Positions 27,283-35,397 of a stretch of 64,000 nt of DNA are shown piece by piece. Location of the stretch: contig NZ_CP015963.1 in the NCBI RefSeq assembly GCF_001663155.1, positions 930,001 to 994,000 of the forward strand, written 5' to 3'. A program made the position numbers and the translations under genes. The notes beneath the pieces are model-generated. The model was given only the letters and a program-made list of their open reading frames with translations. It searched no databases and was not told where the DNA came from. Origin of the DNA: Altererythrobacter ishigakiensis. Its GTDB lineage: Bacteria > Pseudomonadota > Alphaproteobacteria > Sphingomonadales > Sphingomonadaceae. Within the stretch, counting starts at the first letter, position 1; each line of letters begins with the position of its first letter.

Positions 27283-27503
27283 TTCCGCTCCTTTCGTCTC
27301 GCATAGTTCATGGTGCGGACCGAAATATGTGGGGTGAACCAACCTTGGACAGCTATAATATTTGCCGCAACATAGCTGCCATGTATCGACGTTTTAGCCA
27401 GAATAGCCAGATCGTTTCGATTGAAATCTGGATGTTGCCCAGTTCGGTGATCGCTATGCAAGCAGTGGAAAGTGTCGAAGTATCGGTCACTTGGGTACGG
27501 TGA

Positions 27504-29090
27504 TCAGCAGCTAGCTTCTTTGAGCAGCGGTAAGCCTGGCAAGGCCCCGGTATATTCGCCATCGCTGACGACCAACTCTCCATTTATCAAAAGATGACGC
27601 ACGCCCACCGACAATTCGCGCGGTGATTGATAAGTGGCGCGCGGTGCGAACTCATCCGGATCAAAGACGACAACGTCAGCAGCCAAGCCTGCCGCTATGC
27701 GTCCGCGGTCCGTCAGACCGATAATGTCGGCCGTCTGCGCGCTGCTGCGCTGCACGAAACGTGCCATGCTCATCCTCACATCGCCATTTACAAGATCCTG
27801 ATAAGCCTTGGGAAAGCTGCCGTATTTTCGGGGGTGTCCAGTTGACCCGTCGGAACCAGTGACGACCCAGTCCTGCGCAGCAAATTTTGCGATGTCTGCC
27901 GCACTCATGTTGAAAGAGGCGACGCGTGCGTCACCTTCCATCAGTATCGAAATCGCTGCGTCCACCGGGTCGATTGCTTGCTTTTTGGCAATTTCGGCTA
28001 GCGTGCCTCCCACAGACACTTCGGCACCGTGCAGCGGGCCAGTAATCAGTAGGCAGCCAGCACCTCCACGTCGTTCGTAGGCTTTGGCAATTCCTTCGCG
28101 GATGCGCGCCGCCTGTCCAGGATCGCGCAACCGCTCGCGCAAAGCATCCAACCCGCCTTCAAGCGCCCAACGGGGAACCAGAGCGTTGCTAACCCGAGTT
28201 CCGGAGGCTTCCCAAGGATATTGATCGGCGGTGACACGTTGCCCCGCAGCCCGAGCCGCTTCGATCATTGCTATCATCTGGGCTGAATGGCCCCAAACTG
28301 CGGGACCAAGCGCTTTGATATGTGCGATATGAACCGGGATTTGCGCGCCACGCCCAATCTGCAATGTTTCGGCCAATGCGCCCTCGACGGTGATGTTGTA
28401 CGTGCTCTCATCGCGCATATGCGTGTCATAATAACCGCCCAGTGCGCTCACTTCCTTGGCCAATTCAGTAACTTCATCGGTGGCGGCATAGTTTTGCGGC
28501 ACGTAGTAGAGGCCGGTAGATAGCCCCCACGCGCCCTCGCACATCGCCTGTCTGGTTACCGTACGCATCTCGTCGATTTCAGCATCCGTGGGCGCGCGAT
28601 TTGCATCGCCAATCACGGTCTCTCGGATGGGCCCGAAGCCAGCCAGATAGGCTACGTTCGTGCCGATACCATTTTCCCTTGCTGCAATGGCCTGTGCCGC
28701 AATATCGGGCGCACCAAACCCGTCATTGCCCACGACGACGGTTGTCACGCCTTGGAAGGCAAAAGCCAAATTCGCACGGCGCTTTGCGTCGTCCGACGCG
28801 AGATCGCTGCCCGCGTGCGTATGCGGATCGATGAAGCCGGGAGCGATCACAAAGCCGCGCGCGTCGATGACTTTTCTGGCAAACGGCAGGGGTTCGTTCA
28901 CCGAGACAATGCGGACAATTTTCCCATCGTCGACAAGCACCGAGGCACTCCGTCCATCGGCGCCGCTGCCGTCATGCAGGGTTCCCCCCATTATCAGCAG
29001 ATCAGCAAAATCGGCCACCGGGGGTGTCGTCTGGCAGCTCGCCAGTGCCACCGCCGTGCTAAGCGCGAATATTCCACGCGCGCTGGTCAT
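27504..29090 (-). CDS. N-acyl-D-amino-acid deacylase-like amidohydrolase lipoprotein
   Basis: 528 residues. The signal ends ALSTAVALASC, so the protein is lipidated and periplasmic. Amidohydrolase blocks: DLLIMGGTLHDGSG, GFIDPHTHAG (HxH), THMRDE (His equivalent to His220 of D-aminoacylase), HIAHIKALG (His250 equivalent) and VTGSDGSTGHPRKYGSFP (Asp plus substrate loop). In place of the usual GNCG Cys this protein has VVGNDGFG, an Asp. Family members remove acyl groups from N-acyl-D-amino acids, D-glutamate or D-aspartate. ATG 29090 overlaps the M14 peptidase stop as ATGA. A role in breaking down imported D-amino-acid-containing peptides or peptidoglycan fragments is plausible. Confidence 0.88.
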   Translation of the reverse strand: MTSARGIFALSTAVALASCQTTPPVADFADLLIMGGTLHDGSGADGRSASVLVDDGKIVRIVSVNEPLPFARKVIDARGFVIAPGFIDPHTHAGSDLASDDAKRRANLAFAFQGVTTVVVGNDGFGAPDIAAQAIAARENGIGTNVAYLAGFGPIRETVIGDANRAPTDAEIDEMRTVTRQAMCEGAWGLSTGLYYVPQNYAATDEVTELAKEVSALGGYYDTHMRDESTYNITVEGALAETLQIGRGAQIPVHIAHIKALGPAVWGHSAQMIAMIEAARAAGQRVTADQYPWEASGTRVSNALVPRWALEGGLDALRERLRDPGQAARIREGIAKAYERRGGAGCLLITGPLHGAEVSVGGTLAEIAKKQAIDPVDAAISILMEGDARVASFNMSAADIAKFAAQDWVVTGSDGSTGHPRKYGSFPKAYQDLVNGDVRMSMARFVQRSSAQTADIIGLTDRGRIAAGLAADVVVFDPDEFAPRATYQSPRELSVGVRHLLINGELVVSDGEYTGALPGLPLLKEASC

Positions 29091-30298
29091 TCGGGCGGTG
29101 TTTCAAGTAAGGTTGCCATCATGGCTCGTGCGGCCTCGGCGCTGACCCGTTTGATCAACGCCCGGTCAGTTTCATCGCCCAACTCAAATGTTGCGGTAGG
29201 AACGCCGTATTGATCATAGACCCAGTTCTTCGATACGCCCCGACCGGCGCTGTAGCCGGGTTCTTCCACCACTTCATAATCAGGAACGCGGGAACGGTAT
29301 TCGGCCAGCCATACATCGGTGAACCCGGCTGGATTGGTCTCTAAGTCCTTGGAAAGAGTGTAGACCACGTCTCTTTGTGTAGAGTGAAAATCCAGGAAAA
29401 GTCGCAACTGCTGCTCAGGATCAGTATCTATCCTGGCCAGGAGGTCGCCCATCAGGCGCGTCTCTGGCTGTGTGAACTTGCCCCAATCACGGTTGAGGTC
29501 GACTCCTCCTGTATTGTGCCGCCAGTGGCCACGCACAACCCCATCGGGATTGAGCAGCGGGACAGCCGTGACCTGGAACCGCTCGCGGAACCTCCGGGCA
29601 AGCTTGCTGTCATCGAGTAGTGCTTCGATAAATGGCACCATCGCCAGCGCACCGGTGACTTCTGGCGGATGCTGACGTCCGACCAGAATAACGTGCTCGC
29701 GCGCAGACGAATTGCCTAGGCGGATCATTTCAATGTCGCGGCCTTCTGCAGATTTTCCCAGCAGGCTACGTGTCAGGGCAGGGTGGTTCTCGATCCCGTC
29801 GAGCCATGCGTCATATGTCTTTGGAGCGAAGATCTCTTGCGCAGAGATAAACAGCGGACTGCCATTTGTTGCGAATTTTATCTGCGCCTGATCGCGGCCA
29901 GAATACTTCCCCAATTCGACCGCATCTTTGGGTAGATATTTCCACTCTTGCCCGTCCGAACTCGATTTGGGCCAGTAACGATGCCCGCATGCAGTGTAAG
30001 TAAGCTTTACCGTCACATCGCGTGGCATCGCGGTGTGCACGCGAAAAGAATACCATGGGCTACAATTGATCGGCGGCTCGTCTTCCGGCGCAAATCTGAT
30101 CGTGACCAACCCAGCAGCGTCGATTGTACAGCTTTCCAACGCGCCTGCTGGAAAGTCTGTGTCGATGGCAATACCTTTACCTGTGCAGCGCGCATTGTCA
30201 GGTGCGGCGAATGGTGCCGGTACGGTTTCGACCTGTGCGGATGGTGCACATGCGCTAAGCGCGAGAGCCGCAAGCCCCGCCGGAATAGCCCATCTCAT
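29087..30298 (-). CDS. M14-family zinc carboxypeptidase lipoprotein
   Basis: 403 residues from ATG 30298, with GGAGGCATCCT before it; the longer frame to 30505 adds non-homologous sequence. Lipoprotein signal LAALALSAC. A beta-rich N-domain with YSFRVHTAMPRDVTVKLTY is the cytosolic-carboxypeptidase-type N-domain. The catalytic part has the HxxE zinc pair in GRQHPPE, Asn-Arg in VDLNRDW, the third zinc His in LDFHSTQRD, and the general-base Glu in ATFELGDETD. Expected role: trimming peptides in the periplasm. It starts 65 bases after the TonB receptor and overlaps the deacylase, so it is the second gene of that operon. Confidence 0.9.
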   Translation of the reverse strand: MRWAIPAGLAALALSACAPSAQVETVPAPFAAPDNARCTGKGIAIDTDFPAGALESCTIDAAGLVTIRFAPEDEPPINCSPWYSFRVHTAMPRDVTVKLTYTACGHRYWPKSSSDGQEWKYLPKDAVELGKYSGRDQAQIKFATNGSPLFISAQEIFAPKTYDAWLDGIENHPALTRSLLGKSAEGRDIEMIRLGNSSAREHVILVGRQHPPEVTGALAMVPFIEALLDDSKLARRFRERFQVTAVPLLNPDGVVRGHWRHNTGGVDLNRDWGKFTQPETRLMGDLLARIDTDPEQQLRLFLDFHSTQRDVVYTLSKDLETNPAGFTDVWLAEYRSRVPDYEVVEEPGYSAGRGVSKNWVYDQYGVPTATFELGDETDRALIKRVSAEAARAMMATLLETPPE

Positions 30299-30362
30299 AG
30301 GATGCCTCCGGGCATGGCCGGCAGATGAAAGCACGGTCCGCACTTTCACCCGCTCCAGCTGA

Positions 30363-33300
30363 TTAAAATTCTTTTCGAATATCGAACGAGAACTGGCGAC
30401 CACGGGCACTGTGGATGCTTCCATAATAGCCAAAGCTTTCATCGGCGATCGGCGGATCTTCGTTGAAGATATTGTTGATGCCGAAACGGAAGCGCGTTCC
30501 GTCAAGCGGTGTATCGTTCTCTATCGAATAGCTAATCGACATGTTCATCGTAAACCAGTCATCAACTGGGAAGAGCTCAGCTGTATCGTTCTGTTGGGCA
30601 CTATCGTCGAAGAAGCTGTCGATGTAGCGGCCAAATACGTTAAAGCGCACTGGGCCTTTTTCCCATGTCAATGAGCCTGTTACGCGCCATTTGGGCCGTC
30701 CGTCGATCTCCAGCAATTCGCCAAATCCAGTCGGCTGAAGAGCCGCCACGTCACCAACCGACAATTCCGGGATCGATTCAAGGAACGGTGTCAGCTCAGT
30801 AAACAGCGGCAATGCATCCGGACCCGCTTGCTGTTCAAATCCAAGCAGCCGCGCAGCGTTTAGTTGGATGTCGAAGTCACCGAATCCAGTCCCGAATTCA
30901 TAGAAAAGACCAAAGTCCAGGCCCTCGGAGGTGCGCTGGTCAAGGTTGCGATAGGGGTTCAGGATTTGCACCACATCGCCTGCAGCAAGAATGCCAGTGC
31001 CAGCATAGAGATCAATCTGATCTTGATCCGGATCATCGCGCACTACCGCCGGGTTGAAGGTACCTTGCGAACGAAGCACAAGATCGAGCAGCAAGGCATT
31101 GCCATTACCGAATATGCCGATGATACCATCCTGTTTGACGCGCCAGTAGTCGGCCGTCAGGGTCAGGCCCGGGATGAAGCTAGGCGTGAGCACCGCGCCC
31201 AGATTGATGCTTTCGGTTTCTTCCGGCTCAAGATTGCGAGCCCCCGAGCGGAAATCGATCGTACCGACAGTGCCGCAATCAGGCACATCGTCTTCGATGC
31301 CCGCAATGATCTCGGCAACACATTCGACTGCGCGTAGGACCGAGTTAGAGCGGGTCGTCCCTTCATCGTTGATCTGGATGAGGTTCGGGGCGCGGAAGCC
31401 CTCGGACCATGCACCACGGAGCAACAGATCATTGAACGGGCGCCAGGCAACTGCTGCACGCGGCACGAACGCGCTGGTCGAGTCCGAAAAATCCTCAAAC
31501 CGGGCGGCCAATTGGACTTCGAGTGAGTTGATCAGGGGAATGCCCATTTCATCAGAGACAAGCGGGACAAGCGCTTCAGCGAAAGCTGAATAGACTTCGC
31601 GATTTCCGCTGGTGTCCGGTGATGGACTGGACCCGGCGACGTCAGAACCAAAGAAGTCACCATTGACTGCATTGGTAAACGTAATTGTGCCATCTAAGCG
31701 TGGATCGCGATCATCCTCAAATGTTTCGCGTCGAAACTCAACGCCGGCTGCGATGCCAACACCACCAGCTGGCAATTCAAGGACGTTAGAATTCGATACT
31801 TTGAAGTCCCAAAGTGCGAGCGTAGTTTCGCCCTTGCGGAAAACGTCGATCCTTGCAGTGTCGAGCACAGATTCAGGGTTCGGCGTACAATCATTGTTGT
31901 TTGCACCCGTGCCCGGCTCATCCGGAAAACACCCCCCATTGAACGGGTTGTAGGCCGTTGCATCGGTCCGGTTGATCGCGTCTTGTAGCAAGGTTGATGA
32001 AACGCGGTTTTTGGTGAGGTCTGTTGTATTTGCTTGCGAATAAAGGAAACCGGTATCGTAATCCCACGCCCCGAAATTGCCGCGCAGGCCAAGTACGCCG
32101 CGCCAGACATCCTTGTCGACAAAACCTTGACGCGGGCCGAAATCCACAAAACGGTAATCTTCCATCAGCAGGGCACGGCCTTCCGGGCCAACACCTGAGC
32201 CCAGGCCATTGTCCGCGCGATTAGGGTTTGGCGAGCCGTCAGCTAAAGTTGTTGGCCCAAGCGGGTTCCAATAAGCGCTTGCTTCGATGCCGATCGGGAC
32301 TGCGCTCAACATCGTATTCTGTTCGCGCTGCCGATAAAACTCCGAACGATAGAATGACCCCTCGAAATACAACTCTGCGGCGTCGCTCAACTCATAGCTA
32401 AGCAATGCCTGAACGTTGTAACGATCCTTTTCTGAATACAGCTGACGATCGCCCTGAAGATCGTAGCGGAGATCGCGGTCTATGGTGCCACCATTGTCCG
32501 CACAGATGCCATTGCCCAGGTCGATAAATCGTCCATCGCTTGGTTGACCGGACGCTCCGAACAATGAGCATGGCTGCAAGTGAAAGTCATCGTCGCGCAA
32601 GACAGTGGTGCTTGATGAGCTCGCGCGAGAGCCTTGGATGTCGAAGGCGCCCCAAGGTGAATTGATCGAGCGGTTGTCGAACTGTGTGTCGCCTTCGAAA
32701 TCCGTTCCTTCCAGGAACGGTCGCAAATCGCTGCTGCGCGAATAGTCACGTGCGCTCGCCGACAGGCCGTTTTCATGGAAGTAATGCGCGTTAATTGTGA
32801 GATTGCCGCGGCCATCGGCGAAGTCGAAGCCGTAACCGCCTGTCGCGGCGAAACTGTAAAGACCTGTGCCATCAGACGCGCGATAATTGGCCTGAAGGAA
32901 ACCGCCTGTCCGGCCGCCACGCAGGATCGTGTTAACCACGCCTGCCACAGCGTCAGCACCATATACCGCTGACGCGCCATCGCGGAGCACTTCTACTCGA
33001 CGGATTGAACCAGGCACGATTGTATTGGTGTCTGGAGATACCACCGGCACGAATAGCTCGGTCTGAAAACCCGGGTTAAGGACCATGCGCCGGCCATTGA
33101 TCAGCATTAGCGTGTTGCCAGTGCCAAGCCCGCGGAGATTGATCGAAGCAATATCGCCGCGCGCACCGTTCACCCCGCCTGCGGTGCTTTGTTCGTTGAA
33201 GTTTACGGAGCCCGCCTGAGGAATCGCGCGAAAGAGTTCGTCACCTGAAGCTGGATCGACCGCATCAATCAATTCTTCGCCGACAACGGTAACGGGCAAA

Positions 33301-33485
33301 ACGTCGTCAACCTTTGCGCCCTGAATGCGAGAACCTGTGACGACAATTGTTGGTTGCTCAGTCTGCTGAGGTGAGGAGATGTCAACATTGTCCTGCGCGG
33401 TCTGCGCTAAGGCTGGTTGAGCAGCGATTGCAGAAAATGCGGTACCGCCAAGAAGGGCGGCAAGTGTGCGCGACGAAGCTTTCAT
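30363..33485 (-). CDS. TonB-dependent outer-membrane receptor
   Basis: 1040 residues from ATG 33485, preceded by TTTGGAGGAAAAT; the TTG at 33497 is ignored. Signal peptide ends AQPALAQ. Plug domain: QPTIVVTGSRIQ (TonB-box-like region), VLRDGASAVYGADAVAGVVN. The long barrel ends in the aromatic FSFDIRKEF. Such large receptors with a GSRI plug and no N-terminal secretin domain are common in sphingomonads and import oligomers. It heads a minus-strand run of M14 peptidase, D-aminoacylase-like, SGNH, DASS and amidohydrolase genes, so its cargo is probably a peptide-like or N-acylated compound. No Fur-like or riboswitch element was recognised upstream. Confidence 0.93.
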   Translation of the reverse strand: MKASSRTLAALLGGTAFSAIAAQPALAQTAQDNVDISSPQQTEQPTIVVTGSRIQGAKVDDVLPVTVVGEELIDAVDPASGDELFRAIPQAGSVNFNEQSTAGGVNGARGDIASINLRGLGTGNTLMLINGRRMVLNPGFQTELFVPVVSPDTNTIVPGSIRRVEVLRDGASAVYGADAVAGVVNTILRGGRTGGFLQANYRASDGTGLYSFAATGGYGFDFADGRGNLTINAHYFHENGLSASARDYSRSSDLRPFLEGTDFEGDTQFDNRSINSPWGAFDIQGSRASSSSTTVLRDDDFHLQPCSLFGASGQPSDGRFIDLGNGICADNGGTIDRDLRYDLQGDRQLYSEKDRYNVQALLSYELSDAAELYFEGSFYRSEFYRQREQNTMLSAVPIGIEASAYWNPLGPTTLADGSPNPNRADNGLGSGVGPEGRALLMEDYRFVDFGPRQGFVDKDVWRGVLGLRGNFGAWDYDTGFLYSQANTTDLTKNRVSSTLLQDAINRTDATAYNPFNGGCFPDEPGTGANNNDCTPNPESVLDTARIDVFRKGETTLALWDFKVSNSNVLELPAGGVGIAAGVEFRRETFEDDRDPRLDGTITFTNAVNGDFFGSDVAGSSPSPDTSGNREVYSAFAEALVPLVSDEMGIPLINSLEVQLAARFEDFSDSTSAFVPRAAVAWRPFNDLLLRGAWSEGFRAPNLIQINDEGTTRSNSVLRAVECVAEIIAGIEDDVPDCGTVGTIDFRSGARNLEPEETESINLGAVLTPSFIPGLTLTADYWRVKQDGIIGIFGNGNALLLDLVLRSQGTFNPAVVRDDPDQDQIDLYAGTGILAAGDVVQILNPYRNLDQRTSEGLDFGLFYEFGTGFGDFDIQLNAARLLGFEQQAGPDALPLFTELTPFLESIPELSVGDVAALQPTGFGELLEIDGRPKWRVTGSLTWEKGPVRFNVFGRYIDSFFDDSAQQNDTAELFPVDDWFTMNMSISYSIENDTPLDGTRFRFGINNIFNEDPPIADESFGYYGSIHSARGRQFSFDIRKEF

Positions 33486-33775
33486 ATTTTCCTCCAAACA
33501 GTTGCACGGCCTAAGTCCCCATGCCGCACAATATTACCAATTAGATTACTGCCCCGTTTTTTCCGTGCTGGCAAACCTTACGAGCTATTAAAATTGTGCG
33601 CAGGGGTAGGGTTCGAAGAGCGCGCGCCGAATATCAGTGAAGGATTGACTGCACAGCAACCCGTTACCGGAATAGACCTTTGGGGCTTGGTCCTATCAGC
33701 TCTGCTGAGCTTGCCGCTCGTTCGAGCAACCCTGATACATGAGTCACTAGAAGCGCCTTTAGGGCGGCGATCTTT

Positions 33776-34495
33776 CTAAATCACCGCACGGCGATAAAGG
33801 TGCCAAGTTGTATGGCCGAGAACTGGAAGAACAAGAAAGAGACCAAGAAATATCGGAACCATTGCGGCAAAGAGTGCAAATGCAATGAACACAGCCCATG
33901 CCAAGAGTAGAAGCTTGTTGGCTCGAAACGCCTTCAGGCTCGTGATAATTGCCGCAACGAAGCTCACCTTGCGATCAACCAGCATTGGTAGGCTGATGAC
34001 GGTCGCAATATAGAAAATGAACGCAATGGCGGCCCCGATCAAACTGCCGACTGCAAGCATGACGATGCCTGTTTGCGTTAGCAGAAAGGCAAGCGATTCT
34101 GATCCAGCGCCTGCTTCTACGACGAATATCGAAAAGACGACGTGCGCGATTATGATCCAGAATCCAAACGCTACAAATAAGATGAGGCCCATACTCATGA
34201 TCTGCTCGTCCCCTCTACCTCTGAGCGCGCCCAGAACGCCGCCCCAATTCAAAGGTAAACCGCCCTCGCGCCGCCGGCTTACTTCATAAAGTCCGACTGC
34301 GGCGAAAGGTGCGAGCAATGGAAATCCGGCTGCTGCAGGGATGAGCCAGAACACTTCTCCTCGCTCAACGAGCGCGTAAGTTAGCCCGAGACCGGACAGG
34401 ACAAAAATCGAAGCGAAGAAAATGCCGAATGCCGGATAGGCACGGAAATCGGCCCATCCGGCACTGAGTGCGTGCTGCAAGTCCCTAACCGACAA
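33776..34495 (-). CDS. DUF2189-like integral membrane protein with no standard ATG start
   Basis: About 239 residues from TTG 34495. Six hydrophobic segments are visible, and DLQHALSAGWADFRAYPAFGIFFA plus FAAVGLYEVSRRREGG match the DUF2189 family (unknown function, often near cytochrome oxidase genes). No ATG or GTG occurs in frame upstream before the stop near 34574. AGGAG lies at about 34555, too far from the TTG, and the codons after it (reading TSEDASFAG...) look like a genuine N-terminus with its start codon missing. The start is therefore uncertain. It lies 89 bases downstream of ompW on the same strand. Confidence 0.75.
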   Translation of the reverse strand: MSVRDLQHALSAGWADFRAYPAFGIFFASIFVLSGLGLTYALVERGEVFWLIPAAAGFPLLAPFAAVGLYEVSRRREGGLPLNWGGVLGALRGRGDEQIMSMGLILFVAFGFWIIIAHVVFSIFVVEAGAGSESLAFLLTQTGIVMLAVGSLIGAAIAFIFYIATVISLPMLVDRKVSFVAAIITSLKAFRANKLLLLAWAVFIAFALFAAMVPIFLGLFLVLPVLGHTTWHLYRRAVI

Positions 34496-34584
34496 GTCGG
34501 TTGCGACTGGAGCAAGCCCGGCAAATGATGCATCTTCGCTAGTCGAGACGAGTCTCCTGTTCGCTCGAATGTTTCAATTCTCAG

Positions 34585-35259
34585 TCAGAACCGATAGCTG
34601 ACACCGGCACTGACGACCCAAGGGTCAAGCTTGTGGTCGGTTTCGATGGCGAGAGTGTCACCAGCATACCAGCGCGCGGTTGTGTCAATGAAATACCGCT
34701 TGGCATCTACAGTAAGCCCAAAACCCTCATCATTGATCGGCACGTCGAAACCGACTTGCAAAGCAAATCCAAACTCATCCGATAGGTCAGTATCGGTCAC
34801 GCCTAGCGGAAGTGTCGCCGCCCCCGGTTTGTCACTGATCCACAGGAAGTACGCAGGGCCCGCGCCGACGTATGGCTTCACGCCGTTTAGATCGAAGTGA
34901 TACTTTGCGGTCAACGTCGCCGGTATAAGCTTGGCATTCGAGACAAGCTCCGCTCCGGGAAGTCCGCTCACTGCATCCACGTCGTGCTGTGTCATGCAGC
35001 AGATCGTTTCGATCGAGAAGTTGTCGTTGAAGAAATACTCGATCGCGATTGTCGGGACGTAATTGTCGTTTGCCTTTGTTTGCGTGTCAGCAGGCAGTCC
35101 TACGATATCCGTGTTGACCGACGTAATCTTGCCGTCCGGCAAAACACCCGTGCCAAGAACTTTGATCTGTATTTTTCCTTCATTGTCTTGAGCGACAGCC
35201 GGTGACGTCGCCAATGCAGCCAAAGCTGCCATGCTTACTGCAAAAAGCGCTTTCATCAT
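34585..35259 (-). CDS. ompW: OmpW-family outer-membrane protein
   Basis: 224 residues. Signal peptide MMKALFAVSMAALAALATSPAVAQ. The mature part is an eight-strand barrel with IQIKVLGTGVLPDG, YVPTIAIEYFFNDNFSIET, LNGVKPYVGAGPAYF and a terminal Phe in WVVSAGVSYRF, all usual for OmpW. OmpW forms a narrow channel for small hydrophobic compounds and is oxygen-regulated by FNR in E. coli. Here a near-perfect FNR box (35350-35363) lies about 91 bases upstream in the divergent region shared with the Crp/Fnr gene, so low-oxygen control is likely. Two ATGs (35259, 35256) are adjacent; the first is used. Confidence 0.92.
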   Translation of the reverse strand: MMKALFAVSMAALAALATSPAVAQDNEGKIQIKVLGTGVLPDGKITSVNTDIVGLPADTQTKANDNYVPTIAIEYFFNDNFSIETICCMTQHDVDAVSGLPGAELVSNAKLIPATLTAKYHFDLNGVKPYVGAGPAYFLWISDKPGAATLPLGVTDTDLSDEFGFALQVGFDVPINDEGFGLTVDAKRYFIDTTARWYAGDTLAIETDHKLDPWVVSAGVSYRF

Positions 35260-35349
35260 TCAAATCCCATGTGCCACAGTGACCGCCCAACGCAGTCCAG
35301 GATTGTTGCGACAACGGCTGAAACTTGCCGTGTGAAATCGGCATCTTCA

Positions 35350-35363
35350 TTGACATGGATCAA
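35350..35363. promoter_or_regulatory. FNR/FixK-type box between ompW and the regulator gene
   Basis: TTGACATGGATCAA fits TTGAY-N4-ATCAA with one half-site base changed (C for T). It lies 34 bases before regulator ATG 35398 and about 91 bases from the ompW start on the other strand. The spacing suits activation of ompW and feedback control of the regulator. Site usage is inferred. Confidence 0.75.
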
Positions 35364-35397
35364 AGCCGAGCATTCAAAATTGATCCAGATGGCGCCC

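Noticed and set aside
35269..35397. Longer start for the Crp/Fnr gene with two Cys residues, as a possible Fe-S cluster
   Set aside because: The two Cys are not spaced like FNR, the segment contains the FNR box, and the family N-terminus begins near 35389-35398.
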